A stretch of 64,000 nucleotides of DNA from Dyella caseinilytica (GTDB taxonomy: Bacteria; Pseudomonadota; Gammaproteobacteria; Xanthomonadales; Rhodanobacteraceae), in the NCBI RefSeq assembly GCF_016865235.1, contig NZ_CP064030.1:4748205-4812204 (forward strand), written 5' to 3'. The position numbers and the translations under genes are program-made. Below the pieces are notes generated by a model. It did not search any database. It was not told the origin of the DNA and worked only from the letters and a program-made list of their open reading frames with translations. Shown piece by piece: positions 25,988 through 35,309 of the stretch; the first letter of the stretch is position 1; the number at the start of each line of letters is the position of its first letter.

Positions 25988-26473
25988 TCAGTTATTGCTG
26001 TCATCCCCGCTCAACGCGTCAATCTCCGCTTCATGCTTGCGGAACAGCGCAATATTCACCGGGTTCGCCAGGTCGCTGTCGAAGCCGGGTTGGTTGGCAT
26101 ATTTCACAGCAAACTCCGCCTCCAACAGCGCGTATTCGCCCAGCAGGAATTCCCGCGGCGATACGCTGTGCCTGGCCAGCAGTGCGCGTACATCGGCACT
26201 CTTGTCCAGATCTGCCACGGTATCGTCCAGCGAGTGTGCGTTCGGATCAATGGCATTGATCTGGATCTTGTTGGCCTTGGCGTCTTTGGCGATGGCCAAC
26301 AGCTTTTGGTAGCTGTCTTCGGTAAGTGTGTAGTGCTGCACCGCCGTCCGGTCGTCAGGCGTCAGCGCATGCTGGATGGTGCTTTGCGCATGCAAGCCAG
26401 CAGCGAACGTGCTCGTCGCACAAACGAAAGCAAGCGCCAGAAGCGTGGTCTGGTGGTGCGAAAAACGAAACAT
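25988..26473 (-). CDS. Secreted hypothetical protein
   Basis: A 161-aa protein with a signal peptide (FRFSHHQTTLLALAFVCATS then TFAAGLHA-QS). The mature part is helical and charged (LTEDSYQKLLAIAKDAKANK, VADLDKSADVRALLARHSVS, PREFLLGEYALLEAEFAVKY). The start at 26473 has GGAG 9 nt upstream; an earlier ATG overlaps that site. I do not recognise a named family; the pattern resembles small periplasmic helical proteins of Xanthomonadales. Confidence 0.75.
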   Translation of the reverse strand: MFRFSHHQTTLLALAFVCATSTFAAGLHAQSTIQHALTPDDRTAVQHYTLTEDSYQKLLAIAKDAKANKIQINAIDPNAHSLDDTVADLDKSADVRALLARHSVSPREFLLGEYALLEAEFAVKYANQPGFDSDLANPVNIALFRKHEAEIDALSGDDSNN

Positions 26474-26682
26474 GATGAAACTCTCCATCGAAGGACGAGG
26501 CTACTCAGGCAATCGCCCTGCGTCCCGGGCCAAAATCAGGTAAGGCCCCAACCATAACGAAAACGGCGCGACAACACAGCGAAAAAGCGACCCTTCGGCG
26601 CACGGCGTTCAGGCGATCGATAAAGCTGACGGCAGACTGTCATGCTTGCCCATGTCGGAGACGCTTCGGCGCGGATGGCCCC

Positions 26683-27369
26683 TCAGGGGACTCCCCGAAA
26701 GCGGGCAAACATGCCGACCGAAGCAATCAGCGCGCTCGAAAGCATGCGCAAATCCATCGGCATGTGCTGACGGCGCACGTCGAGCAGCAGCACGGCACGC
26801 ATATCGTCACTGTTGTTCCACACTTCGTGCGGATAGGTGTCGTCCCACAACAGATGCTGGCCATCGCCAACGCGGTGCTCTTCGTCATTGAGCGACAACA
26901 CCGCCGCAGGGCGCCCGTCCGCGTCCGTGGGGACGGACAGGCCGAGTTGATAACGCAGCACGCCACGAAAGGGGCCGCGGTGCCGCGGAATGTGTTTGCG
27001 CGGGGCAAGAAACGACAAGCTGGCCGACAGCACATCCGGCGATGACGCAATGATTTGCGCGAGTTGCGGGCAAGCGGCCAGGTTCTTGTCGATGTCGGTC
27101 CCGTAGACCTTCAGCACGAACAGCCGCCAGTCCTTGCCATCGTTCGCCGAGATGGGCGCCTGCGCCGGCATGATTTCATGGAAGCGCGGCACAGTCTGCA
27201 TGCGTTGTGCGGCGATGGCGAGTGCTTCATCGCGAATCGCCTGCCATCCTGCTGTGAACTTGCTGGCGTCGGGAAAGTAGACGCCGGTGTCCAGCACCGG
27301 CGGTGTGTTGATGCGCGCATCGTAGATGCGGCGTACGGTATTGGCTGACAGGTCGTACAACAGGCTCAT
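26683..27369 (-). CDS. Aspartyl/asparaginyl beta-hydroxylase family oxygenase
   Basis: A 228-aa Fe(II)/2-oxoglutarate oxygenase-type protein. Core motifs are HIPRHRGPFRGVLRYQLGLS (first metal His region with the RG-P and R-x-H-like 2OG contacts) and LLWDDTYPHEVWNNSDDMRAVLLLDV (second His and a conserved WDD/HEVWN block), as in the Asp/Asn hydroxylase and LpxO families. It may hydroxylate lipid A acyl chains or a protein; neighbours do not decide. Confidence 0.85.
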   Translation of the reverse strand: MSLLYDLSANTVRRIYDARINTPPVLDTGVYFPDASKFTAGWQAIRDEALAIAAQRMQTVPRFHEIMPAQAPISANDGKDWRLFVLKVYGTDIDKNLAACPQLAQIIASSPDVLSASLSFLAPRKHIPRHRGPFRGVLRYQLGLSVPTDADGRPAAVLSLNDEEHRVGDGQHLLWDDTYPHEVWNNSDDMRAVLLLDVRRQHMPMDLRMLSSALIASVGMFARFRGVP

Positions 27370-27671
27370 GCGTCAGGGTGCCTAGTCGCAGGTTGTCCAG
27401 GAGGTCAGTAACACCGCTGCGCCGCAGTGTACTGTCCGACCGCCGAGGATGTTGCGCATGCTGTTCCAGGGCGAGGGTTTATCTCGATGCAAACGAGTGG
27501 ATGACCCGGCCGTTGACGGCCATCACGCCATCCGCATGGACAAGACGGCCACCGTTCACACTCAAGGTTGCCCCCGCTCGGCTAAAAACATACGCCAACT
27601 TTATGCGGCAGCGATGGATACTGTTTTGCCTCGCAAGGTTCCGGATCGCTCGGGCAAGGCAGGAGTCGCTG
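27370..27671. other. 302-bp region upstream of kdpA
   Basis: No gene recognised; a kdpF-like short hydrophobic ORF was not found. It should contain the kdpA promoter. Confidence 0.5.
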
Positions 27672-29396
27672 ATGAATCCATGGAACATCGTGCAATACGG
27701 TGTATTTCTCCTGGTGTTGATGGCACTGGTCAAACCGGTCGGAGGGTATCTGACCCGGGTGTTCTTCCAGCAAACCGCGCCGCTCGATGGCGTGCTTGGC
27801 CCGGTCGAACGGGCACTCTACCGGCTCTGCGGTGTCGATCCGAAGCGGGAAATGGGCTGGAAGATGTACACGCTGGCCTTCCTGCTCTTCAGCTTCGCCG
27901 GCACCTTGCTGCTCTACGTCATTCTTCGCATCCAACCGTTGGGCCAGCCACCTGATCCGGCCTTTCAGCCCGCGCCGTTGTCGCCGGATTTGGCCATGAA
28001 CACGGCCATCAGCTTCGCGACCACCACGACCTGGCAGGCATACAGCGGCGAAAGCAGCATGAGCTATCTCAGCCAGATGGTCGGGCTGGCCGCGCAGAAT
28101 TTCCTGGCGGGCGCTGCGGGCTTATCGATCGGTGTGGCATTTATCCGCGGCATCGTGCGACAACGCAGCGGCGCCCTCGGCAATTTCTGGGTCGACATTA
28201 CCCGCTCGATACTCTGGGTGCTGCTGCCCATTTCGCTGATCGGTGCTTTGTTTCTCGTGTGGCAAGGTGTGCCACAGAACTGGCATCCCTATGTCGCCGT
28301 CACCACCTTGCAGGGTGCGCAGCAAACGTTGGCGCAAGGACCGGTTGCAGCGCTGGAATTCATCAAGAATCTCGGCACCAACGGTGGTGGCTTCTTCAAC
28401 GCGAACGGTGCCCACCCTTACGCTAATCCCACGCCGTTGACCAACGTGGTCGGCATGCTGGCCATTGCGGTTCTGCCCGCGGCGCTGACTTATACGTTTG
28501 GGCAGGTATCAGGCCAGCAGCGTCATGGCTGGTTGTTGTTTATCGTGATGGCGCTGTTGTTCTGCGCAGGGCTCTGGATATGCGATCGCGCCGAACAGGC
28601 CGGCAACCCGCGTTTCGTGTCGCTGGGCATTGAGCAAACGGCATTGCAAACGCAACCCGGCGGGAACATGGAAGGCAAGGAGTTGCGCTTCGGCATCGGT
28701 CAGTCGGTGCTTACATCCATTACCACCTCAAACGGGGCGACCGGATCGGTCAATGCGATGCACGACAGCTACACGCCGATCGGCGGCGGCGTGACCATCT
28801 TCAACATGCTGCTGGGTGAACCGATCTTCGGTGGTCTGGGCACCGGCATCTACAGCATCATCATGTATGTGTTGATTGCTGTGTTCCTGGGCGGCCTGAT
28901 GATCGGACGCACGCCGGAATATCTCGGCAAGACACTCAACCCGACGGAAATGCGATTAGTCGCGCTGTACACCATCATCGGACCCATGTTCGTGCTGACG
29001 CTTACCGCATTGGCACTGTCCACCAAGGCGGGCGTTGCCGGGCTCACCACCAACACCGGTCCACATGGTTTCAGCGAAGTGCTCGTCGCCTACGCGACCA
29101 CCATGGCCAACAACGGCCAGAGTTTTGCCGGCCTTAGCGCCAATAGCGCGTTCTACAACATCACCACCGCCATCGCGATGACAGCCGGTCGTTACTGGCT
29201 CGCGATCCCCGCGCTGGCACTTGCCGGGCGATTTGCCGCGCAAGGACATCGCGTTGCCTCGTCCGGCACCTTGCCCACCGATACGCCGCTGTTCGGCGGC
29301 CTCGTGGTGGCGGCCATGCTGATCATTGGTGGCCTGAGCTATTTTCCAGCATTGGCCATGGGGCCGATCGTCGAGCACCTTTTGCTGCATCCCTAG
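27672..29396 (+). CDS. kdpA: Potassium-transporting ATPase subunit KdpA (orphan)
   Basis: A 574-aa, full-length membrane subunit that forms the K+ channel-like path of KdpFABC. The four selectivity-filter regions are present: ATTTTWQAYSGES, NLGTNGGGFFNANGAHPYAN, TSITTSNGATGSVN and TTMANNGQSFAGLSANSAFYN. AGGAG precedes the ATG at 27672. No kdpB, kdpC or kdpDE follows. The next sequence is a fragment of argS, so the P-type ATPase cannot assemble from this locus. KdpA is either non-functional here or partnered elsewhere. Confidence 0.94.
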   Translation: MNPWNIVQYGVFLLVLMALVKPVGGYLTRVFFQQTAPLDGVLGPVERALYRLCGVDPKREMGWKMYTLAFLLFSFAGTLLLYVILRIQPLGQPPDPAFQPAPLSPDLAMNTAISFATTTTWQAYSGESSMSYLSQMVGLAAQNFLAGAAGLSIGVAFIRGIVRQRSGALGNFWVDITRSILWVLLPISLIGALFLVWQGVPQNWHPYVAVTTLQGAQQTLAQGPVAALEFIKNLGTNGGGFFNANGAHPYANPTPLTNVVGMLAIAVLPAALTYTFGQVSGQQRHGWLLFIVMALLFCAGLWICDRAEQAGNPRFVSLGIEQTALQTQPGGNMEGKELRFGIGQSVLTSITTSNGATGSVNAMHDSYTPIGGGVTIFNMLLGEPIFGGLGTGIYSIIMYVLIAVFLGGLMIGRTPEYLGKTLNPTEMRLVALYTIIGPMFVLTLTALALSTKAGVAGLTTNTGPHGFSEVLVAYATTMANNGQSFAGLSANSAFYNITTAIAMTAGRYWLAIPALALAGRFAAQGHRVASSGTLPTDTPLFGGLVVAAMLIIGGLSYFPALAMGPIVEHLLLHP

Positions 29397-29444
29397 TGCT
29401 TTTCATTGACGGTGCAGGCAGCGTCACTTGCATGGACAGCCAGC

Positions 29445-29731
29445 CATGCCTGCCGTACATTGAACGCATGCATCCCACACCGATCTTCTCGCGACGACGC
29501 TGATGACCCCGCGCGACTGACGTACACACGTCAGCCCCACGACGCATTGGCTTCCGGAGATATCGATGTTTCATGCCCTTTCCGCGCAGATCGACGCGAT
29601 CCTGTGCGATGCCTTCCAGGCTCTGAATCTTCCCATCATCCATGCCCGCGCCGCGCCTTGTTCGCGGCCGGAGCTGGCTGATTTTCAATGCAATGGCGCC
29701 ATGCCGGCGGCAAAGGCCGTGGGTCGCATGC
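29445..29731. repeat. Left copy of a ~287-bp direct repeat (argS 5' end)
   Basis: Almost identical (only a few mismatches) to 31754-32040, covering the argS leader and the first ~55 codons. Past 29731 similarity falls to roughly that of diverged argS homologs and then is lost. Confidence 0.92.
29518..29533. promoter_or_regulatory. Palindrome in the argS leader (left copy)
   Basis: TGACGT-ACAC-ACGTCA, a perfect inverted repeat present in both copies, ~33 bp before the ATG. It could be an operator or a small 5'-UTR hairpin. Confidence 0.45.
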
Positions 29732-29826
29732 TGCGTGACATCACCGAAACGATGACGACGCACCGACGCGCACGCGCCACCTTTTCCAGGGCGCTTCTCC
29801 TTCACGATCTACGCCTTGATGTGTAG
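29566..29826 (+). pseudogene. Truncated N-terminal fragment of argS
   Basis: The first ~55 codons match intact argS (MFHALSAQIDAILCDAFQAL...), with one amino-acid difference. The next ~15 codons are diverged but still argS-like (LRDITETMTTHRRARATFS). After that the frame runs into unrelated sequence and stops (86 codons). The HIGH motif and everything beyond are missing. It retains the leader and ribosome-binding site of argS, so it may still be transcribed. Confidence 0.88.
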
Positions 29827-29919
29827 GCCGGTAACGCTTCGTTGACATCACCGCTAGTGGCGCACAAGGGCAATTGCTACAACACGAGCTTGCCCGCAGC
29901 GAGCGCGAAGGATGATGGC

Positions 29920-31001
29920 ATGGTTGTGCTCTCCACCCAGCTGGTGTGCCCCGACAGGCTCTGTCTCAGTGACTTGCCACACATCGAAAGTCCCTTTATG
30001 GCGACCAGTGACATGCGCCGGCTATCCGAAGATGCCTATTACCGGGTGATCCGACAGATGCCCCACTGCTTTGGACACTTGCACCCTTTGTGGATTACGG
30101 TCGAGCGTATCCGCGATGAACTGGCCAAGGCTCTGGAAGATGGCAAGATATTCCTGCTCAAGCCCACACCATTTGTGCCGGCGGTGCGACGGGCGAATAC
30201 CACCGACTCCACTCAAAACCAATGGGAATACTGCGGTGACGAATACGCTCTGTTCTTTCGCAGCGCGGTGAAGCGACAGATATATCGCTTATCAAACCCC
30301 TGGCGAGGAGGTGGCACGCCGACAGCCACCGTCGCCGCACCACCCTTCGACACGTCCCTGGAAGGCCCCCTCGCACCACTACCTATGCCGCGCGTCGCAC
30401 CCTGGAAGAAGCGCAGTTCCGTCGCGCACCGGATTTGTCCATCATGCCACCACCCTTCGTTACCGGGCTTGGCAGCGAAGCGGATGCCATCGCCGCAAAG
30501 TCGCCGACGTTGCAGGGGCAGCTAAAACAGCTGAAAGCTGATGGTTGGACGTTTGGTTATGGTGAAGCTCCGCCGAGCAAAACGATATACGGGCCGAAAC
30601 AACCTCACATCGAGATCAGTCCCGATCTGCAGAGCAGGCCCGCCGCGGTGGTACAGCAGCTAGCTCATGAGGTTGGCCACGCCCTGCACCCTACCCTGTG
30701 GGACACGAGCTCACGCGATGCCTATCTCAGCAACGCGCTGCGTGGCGACACCCTCAACAACGTCAAAGTGCAACAGGAAATTCTCGCCGCTGGTGGGCTG
30801 GACATAGGCATTGCCAGCGCTAATCCCTCTTTGCTGATACCACAGTACCAAGCTATTTATCAGCAGTACGTCGTCAGTGGCGATGCCAACACGGCCGTCA
30901 ACGCCATCGCCCAGCTCTATGGCAAACACGAAATCACTGGCGGAGGTATTCCTTATGCCGATTATTACGGAGGCTACTATGACCAGCATTTTGGCCACTA
31001 A
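29920..31001 (+). pseudogene. Frameshifted HExxH-peptidase toxin-like gene
   Basis: Two adjoining frames read as one protein. Frame A (29920 to about 30380; ATG with AAGGA upstream) encodes MVVLSTQLVCPDRLCLSDLP, SEDAYYRVIRQMPHCFGHLH and ends in a Pro/Thr linker. Frame B continues (~30380-31001) with YAARRTLEEAQFRRAPDLSI, PPPFVTGLGSEADAI and a metallopeptidase-like domain AVVQQLAHEVGHALHPTLWD (HExxH zinc site) with a downstream KVQQEILAAGG. The switch lies near a CCCCC run at 30366-30370. The layout (leader domain, linker, compact C-terminal enzyme, partner gene overlapping the end) matches polymorphic/T6SS-type effectors. The family of the N-terminal domain is not recognised. A sequencing indel is an alternative. 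Confidence 0.6.
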
Positions 31002-31551
31002 GCACCGTCTGCGTGCCTTGTTTACCTCTGTCCCACTATTGATTGGAGCTACCATGCCCGCCGTTACACCACACCTGTTGCCTTACACCTTGCTGGAACT
31101 AGCTCGGGCGCTACCCACGCCCATGCCCATCTCGCGCGAAAACGTAGAAACGTTCCTGCATACACCACTTCGTATACACCAGTCTGACGAATACATGCGT
31201 CTGTACGATATAGCTAACCCACTAATCACTCGGGATGGTTACATCATCAAGCGCGTCGATGTGCGCGAGGCCATGCCTAAGTCAAATTACTGGCGTACGG
31301 ATGAAAGAAAAATCTTCGCCATGAGCTTGGAGTTTGGCGCCACTCCCTGCGTTCCGGCCGAGCGGCTGCGTGAAATACTGGATCTGCCATCCGCTCCAAG
31401 TTATGTGACCGGCCCGGAAGCCGGCGACATAGCCGTGTTTGGTCGCGACACAGCCTGGGGTGGGTATGCCATTGATGTGACGAATGCTCATCCCGACTGC
31501 GCGACATCTATGGGCGTTGGTGCCATGCATCTACCCAAGCCTTCGCCCTGA
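30979..31551 (+). CDS. Putative immunity protein partner of the HExxH toxin
   Basis: A 190-aa protein overlapping the toxin stop by 23 nt with an ideal GGAGG site inside the toxin end. The N-terminus (TSILATKHRLRALFTSVPLL, IGATMPA) may be an export signal, fitting a periplasmic partner of a periplasm-acting peptidase. The middle (RENVETFLHTPLRIHQSDEY, DGYIIKRVDVREAMP, MSLEFGATPCVPAERLREIL) looks coding but matches no family I know. From ~31510 another frame continues plausibly to 31682 (FALTAILAVHF, CEGWATINNVAVEREILIAN), so this gene may also be frameshifted and truncated. Confidence 0.55.
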   Translation: MTSILATKHRLRALFTSVPLLIGATMPAVTPHLLPYTLLELARALPTPMPISRENVETFLHTPLRIHQSDEYMRLYDIANPLITRDGYIIKRVDVREAMPKSNYWRTDERKIFAMSLEFGATPCVPAERLREILDLPSAPSYVTGPEAGDIAVFGRDTAWGGYAIDVTNAHPDCATSMGVGAMHLPKPSP

Positions 31552-31874
31552 CTGCGATACTTGCCGTTCATTTCTGCCATGCGCTGCACTGTGAAGGCTG
31601 GGCCACAATCAACAACGTGGCGGTGGAGCGCGAGATACTGATCGCGAACGAGCCGGGCATCGGTATCGCCGCCACCTTATGACGGGACACGCACACAGGT
31701 GTTGCCACATGTTCGCTTCCGTGGACGTAGCATTGCTTGCGTGGACAAGCAACGATGCCTGCCGTACATTGAACGCATGCATCCCACCTCGATCTTCTCG
31801 CGACGACGCTGATGACCCCGCGCGACTGACGTACACACGTCAGCCCCACGACGCATTGGCTTCCGGAGATATCG
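31552..31874. other. 323-bp region upstream of intact argS
   Basis: It contains a possible frameshifted tail of the immunity gene up to 31682, then the argS leader, including the right copy of the direct repeat from 31754 and the palindrome TGACGT-ACAC-ACGTCA at 31827-31842. Confidence 0.6.
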
Positions 31875-32040
31875 ATGTTTCATGCCCTTTCCGCGCGGAT
31901 CGACGCGATCCTGTGCGATGCCTTCCAGGCTCTGAATCTTCCCATCATCCATGCCCGCGCCGCGCCTTGTTCGCGGCCGGAGCTGGCTGATTTTCAATGC
32001 AATGGCGCCATGCCGGCGGCAAAGGCCGTGGGTCGCATGC
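31754..32040. repeat. Right copy of the ~287-bp direct repeat (argS 5' end)
   Basis: Counterpart of 29445-29731. It includes the leader palindrome, the GGAG ribosome-binding site and the first ~55 argS codons. Confidence 0.92.
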
Positions 32041-33641
32041 CGCGTGATATCGCTGAAGCGGTGGCAACGCGTCTCAGCACACACGCTGCCTTTTCCGAGG
32101 TATCGATGGCCGGCCCCGGCTTTATCAACATGCGGCTCGCACCAAGCCTGCTGGCAGAGGCTGCGGCCGAGTTGCTTGGCGATCTGCGCCTAGGTATCGA
32201 GGACGTGGGGCAAGGGCGCCTCGTCGTGATCGATTTCGGTGGACCGAATGTGGCCAAACCGTTGCATGTCGGACATCTGCGTTCGCTGGTGATCGGTGAA
32301 AGTCTGCGTCGTCTGCTGCATGCGCAAGGATGGCGTGTCATCGCCGATGCGCATCTGGGCGATTGGGGCTTGCAGATGGGCATGCTGACCTCTGCGCTGC
32401 GTCTGCGCGACCCGCAGCTGCCTTGGTTTATATCCAGCTTTGAAGGACCGTGGCCCGACACGGCTCCTGTTACGTTGAGCGAGCTCGAACGGCTTTACCC
32501 GGAAGCGGCCGCCGCTTGTCGTAATGATCCCGAGCGCATGGCTCAGGCGCGTGCCGACACGGCTGCATTGCAGGCGGGTGATCTGGGATTACTGGCTCTG
32601 TGGCGGAGCTTGCGTGCATTGTCATTGCAAGCGCAACAGCGCGATTTTGCATCGCTTGGTGCTCACTTCGACCTGTTGCTGGGTGAAAGCGATGCGCAGT
32701 CGATCATTCCAGCGATGATCGACGATCTGCGCACGCGTGGTATGGCCGAGGAAAGTGACGGCGCGCTGGTGATCGACGTCGCGCAGCCAAATGATCGCCA
32801 TGATGTGCCGCCACTACTCCTGTCCAAACAGGATGGCGCGGCGCTTTACGCCACCACCGATCTGGCAACCCTCGTACCTCGCGTCAAGCAGATGCAAGCT
32901 GCGTGCGTCATCTATGTGGTCGACCAGCGTCAGGCGCTGCATTTCGAACAGGTGTTCCGCGCAGCCGAAAAGGCTGGCTTTAAAGACGGCGTGCAGCTTG
33001 AACATGTGGGCTTCGGCACGGTGAACGGACCGGATGGCAAGCCGTACAAGACGCGCCAAGGCGGCGTGGCACGTCTGGCCGACTTGCTGGACGAAGCGGT
33101 GGCAAAAGCCGCAGAGCGAATGGCGCAATCCGGTCACGGTGCCGGCTTTTCCGAAGAGGAAAAGCACCAGCTGGCGCGCAAGGTGGGTATCGCCGCGGTG
33201 AAATTTGCGGATCTATCCGGAGACCGGTTGTCCGGTTACATCTTTGATCCGGATCGCCTCGTATCGTTCGAAGGCCGCACGGGTCCCTATCTTCAATACG
33301 CATGCGTGCGCATTCAATCGATACAGCACAAAGCAAAGGATCATGGCGTGCCCGTCGGTCTTGCGATGCCCGAAGCGCGCACCGAACGCGAACTGCTACT
33401 CGCCTGTTTGGCGTTTCCGGATGCTGTCGCCGAAGCGGCACGGCAACGACAGCCCGGCGTGCTGGCCGAATACGCCTTCGAGCTGGCACAGCGCTTCAGC
33501 CGCTTCTATGCGGAATGCCCCGTGCTTGCCGCGGAGCGCGCTGAACAACGCGCGGCGCGACTGGCGATCTGTCACCTTACAGGTCTGCTGCTTGCGCGAT
33601 CACTGAATCTGCTTGGCATCGACGTGCCGGAGCGCATGTAG
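31875..33641 (+). CDS. argS: Arginyl-tRNA synthetase
   Basis: A 588-aa class I synthetase that charges tRNA-Arg. An N-terminal tRNA D-loop-binding (Add-1) domain spans ~1-110. The HIGH signature is GGPNVAKPLHVGHLRSLVIG and the KMSK-equivalent is the ArgS-type YKTRQGG. The C-terminal DALR anticodon-binding domain is ~455-588 (LVSFEGRTGPYLQYACVRIQ, FELAQRFSRFYAECPVL). Its length is close to E. coli ArgS (577 aa). Whether it is the only argS in the genome cannot be seen; it could be an accessory paralog. It is flanked by the partial copy described above. Confidence 0.96.
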   Translation: MFHALSARIDAILCDAFQALNLPIIHARAAPCSRPELADFQCNGAMPAAKAVGRMPRDIAEAVATRLSTHAAFSEVSMAGPGFINMRLAPSLLAEAAAELLGDLRLGIEDVGQGRLVVIDFGGPNVAKPLHVGHLRSLVIGESLRRLLHAQGWRVIADAHLGDWGLQMGMLTSALRLRDPQLPWFISSFEGPWPDTAPVTLSELERLYPEAAAACRNDPERMAQARADTAALQAGDLGLLALWRSLRALSLQAQQRDFASLGAHFDLLLGESDAQSIIPAMIDDLRTRGMAEESDGALVIDVAQPNDRHDVPPLLLSKQDGAALYATTDLATLVPRVKQMQAACVIYVVDQRQALHFEQVFRAAEKAGFKDGVQLEHVGFGTVNGPDGKPYKTRQGGVARLADLLDEAVAKAAERMAQSGHGAGFSEEEKHQLARKVGIAAVKFADLSGDRLSGYIFDPDRLVSFEGRTGPYLQYACVRIQSIQHKAKDHGVPVGLAMPEARTERELLLACLAFPDAVAEAARQRQPGVLAEYAFELAQRFSRFYAECPVLAAERAEQRAARLAICHLTGLLLARSLNLLGIDVPERM

Positions 33642-33649
33642 CTGAAGAT

Positions 33650-35230
33650 TCAGTCTTCGCAGGCCACTTGCACGGGCGCCGTCAGCTTGCCGGATCCGAA
33701 CACTGTAAAGCTGATGGCAGCCAGCACCCATACACCAATGCCGCCGTAGAGCATGACGTTGCCGAAGCCTTGTACCAGCGCAGCGTGCGCCATGTCAGCG
33801 CTGATGCCCGGTGCAGAAAGCGGTGCGGCAGCGAGATTGCCCGCGGCGATCTTTTCTGCAGCACTGCGCAATGCATGCGCGTCGACCACGGAAGGAAGCG
33901 CGTGCTTCAAATGAGCCAGAATGCCTTCCAGCAACAGAAATCCCATCAGCGCGATATTGATCGCCAGGGTAATCAGACGCGCGCTCATGTCGATGCCCGA
34001 CGCCATGCCGGCGCGCGTGCTGGGCACGGAACCTGTCGTGGTGTTGGTGACGGGCGTATTGGTCATACCCAACCCGATACCGGCCAGCAGGCAACCCGGA
34101 AGCATGCTGAGCCAGCTCGCGTGTTCGGATTGACTGCCGTATTTCATCAGGATGAAGCCCAGGCCGATGGTGAACATGCCAGAAGGAATGACCACGCGTG
34201 GCTGGTAGCGCAGCGACAGGCGCTCGGCCAGCGGCGGAATCACCAGGGTCGGCAAGGTGTAGGCGAGCAACGCGAATCCAGCCGGCACGATGCCGTAGCC
34301 CAGGCCACTCTGAAAGTAGATCGGCAGGTAGATCATGAACGGCCAGAAGCTGAAGTTCATACCGATGGAGCCGAAAATCGCTCCGGAAAACGCGCGGATC
34401 CTGAACACCGAAAAATCGAACATCGGATAGCTGTGCAGCCTTTCCACCAGCAGGAACAACAGGAAGCTGATCACCGCCAACGAGAGGATGACGATCGCAG
34501 CGCCGCTGCGAAAACCAAGCTCCGGTCCTTGCGTGATGAAGTACGTCAGGCAGAACACCGATGCGGATAAGGTCACGATGCCCAACAGATCCAGATGCTG
34601 CGCTTGCGGATCGCGCGACTCCTCCACGCTGATCGCGGCCAACGCGAGCGTGACGACGGTCAGCACCACGTGGATCAGAAACACCCACTGCCAGTTCGAC
34701 AGCGCCACGATCAGACCACCAATGATCGGCCCGAATCCCAAGCCAATGCCGAAGATCACGCCCCAGGCCGCGAACGCCTTGCTGCGTTCTTTGCCTTCAC
34801 GGAACTGGTGCGAAAGGATCGAGATCAGGCCGATCAACATCGCACCACCGCCCATGCCTTGCAGGAAGCGGCTGACGATCAGCACAGAGGTGCTGGCCGC
34901 AAAGCCGCAGATCAGCGAGGTGAGACCGAACAACAACAAGCTGACCATGAACATGCGTTTGCGACCGTAGCGGTCGGCCAACGTGCCGGCGGCCATCAAC
35001 ACCGTGGTGCAGGCCAGGGTGTAGGCATTCATGATCCACTGCATGTCCTTGAACTGGCCGTGCAGCACTTTCTCAAGCGTCGGCAGGATCACCGGCACGC
35101 TGGAAATTTCCAGGCCGAACATCAGCGAGGCCATGCAGACCGCGGCCAGGGCGATGCGGTTCTTGCGCGACAGAGAGGGTGACGGGGAAGCGTCCATGGG
35201 AATCGTCGGGGAAGGGGAGACGACACCCAT
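33650..35230 (-). CDS. DHA2-family MFS multidrug efflux transporter
   Basis: A 526-aa, 14-TM drug:H+ antiporter. Motifs are ASLMFGLEISSVPVILPTLE, MQWIMNAYTLACTTVLMAAG, LADRYGRKRMFMVSLLLFGL and SRFLQGMGGGAMLIGLISIL. It starts at ATG 35230; an internal ATG at 35197 is an alternative. It is divergent from the LysR gene with an 80-bp AT-rich gap, so probably the regulator's target. Confidence 0.92.
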   Translation of the reverse strand: MGVVSPSPTIPMDASPSPSLSRKNRIALAAVCMASLMFGLEISSVPVILPTLEKVLHGQFKDMQWIMNAYTLACTTVLMAAGTLADRYGRKRMFMVSLLLFGLTSLICGFAASTSVLIVSRFLQGMGGGAMLIGLISILSHQFREGKERSKAFAAWGVIFGIGLGFGPIIGGLIVALSNWQWVFLIHVVLTVVTLALAAISVEESRDPQAQHLDLLGIVTLSASVFCLTYFITQGPELGFRSGAAIVILSLAVISFLLFLLVERLHSYPMFDFSVFRIRAFSGAIFGSIGMNFSFWPFMIYLPIYFQSGLGYGIVPAGFALLAYTLPTLVIPPLAERLSLRYQPRVVIPSGMFTIGLGFILMKYGSQSEHASWLSMLPGCLLAGIGLGMTNTPVTNTTTGSVPSTRAGMASGIDMSARLITLAINIALMGFLLLEGILAHLKHALPSVVDAHALRSAAEKIAAGNLAAAPLSAPGISADMAHAALVQGFGNVMLYGGIGVWVLAAISFTVFGSGKLTAPVQVACED

Positions 35231-35260
35231 TCTGGGCAGGCCAGAACCATGATGGAAATG

Positions 35261-35286
35261 ATTTAATTTTGTGCTATCTATTAAAT
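35261..35286. promoter_or_regulatory. Probable LysR-type operator in the efflux/LysR divergent promoter
   Basis: ATTTAAT - 12 nt - ATTAAAT, a perfect 7-bp inverted repeat in the AT-rich intergenic region, the usual place and geometry (T-N11-A class) of a LysR recognition site. Confidence 0.6.
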
Positions 35287-35309
35287 CTCATCATTATTGG
35301 ATGACGGCC

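Noticed and set aside
27672..29396. Truncated KdpA
   Set aside because: All four selectivity-filter regions and a normal C-terminus are present; it is the partner genes that are missing.
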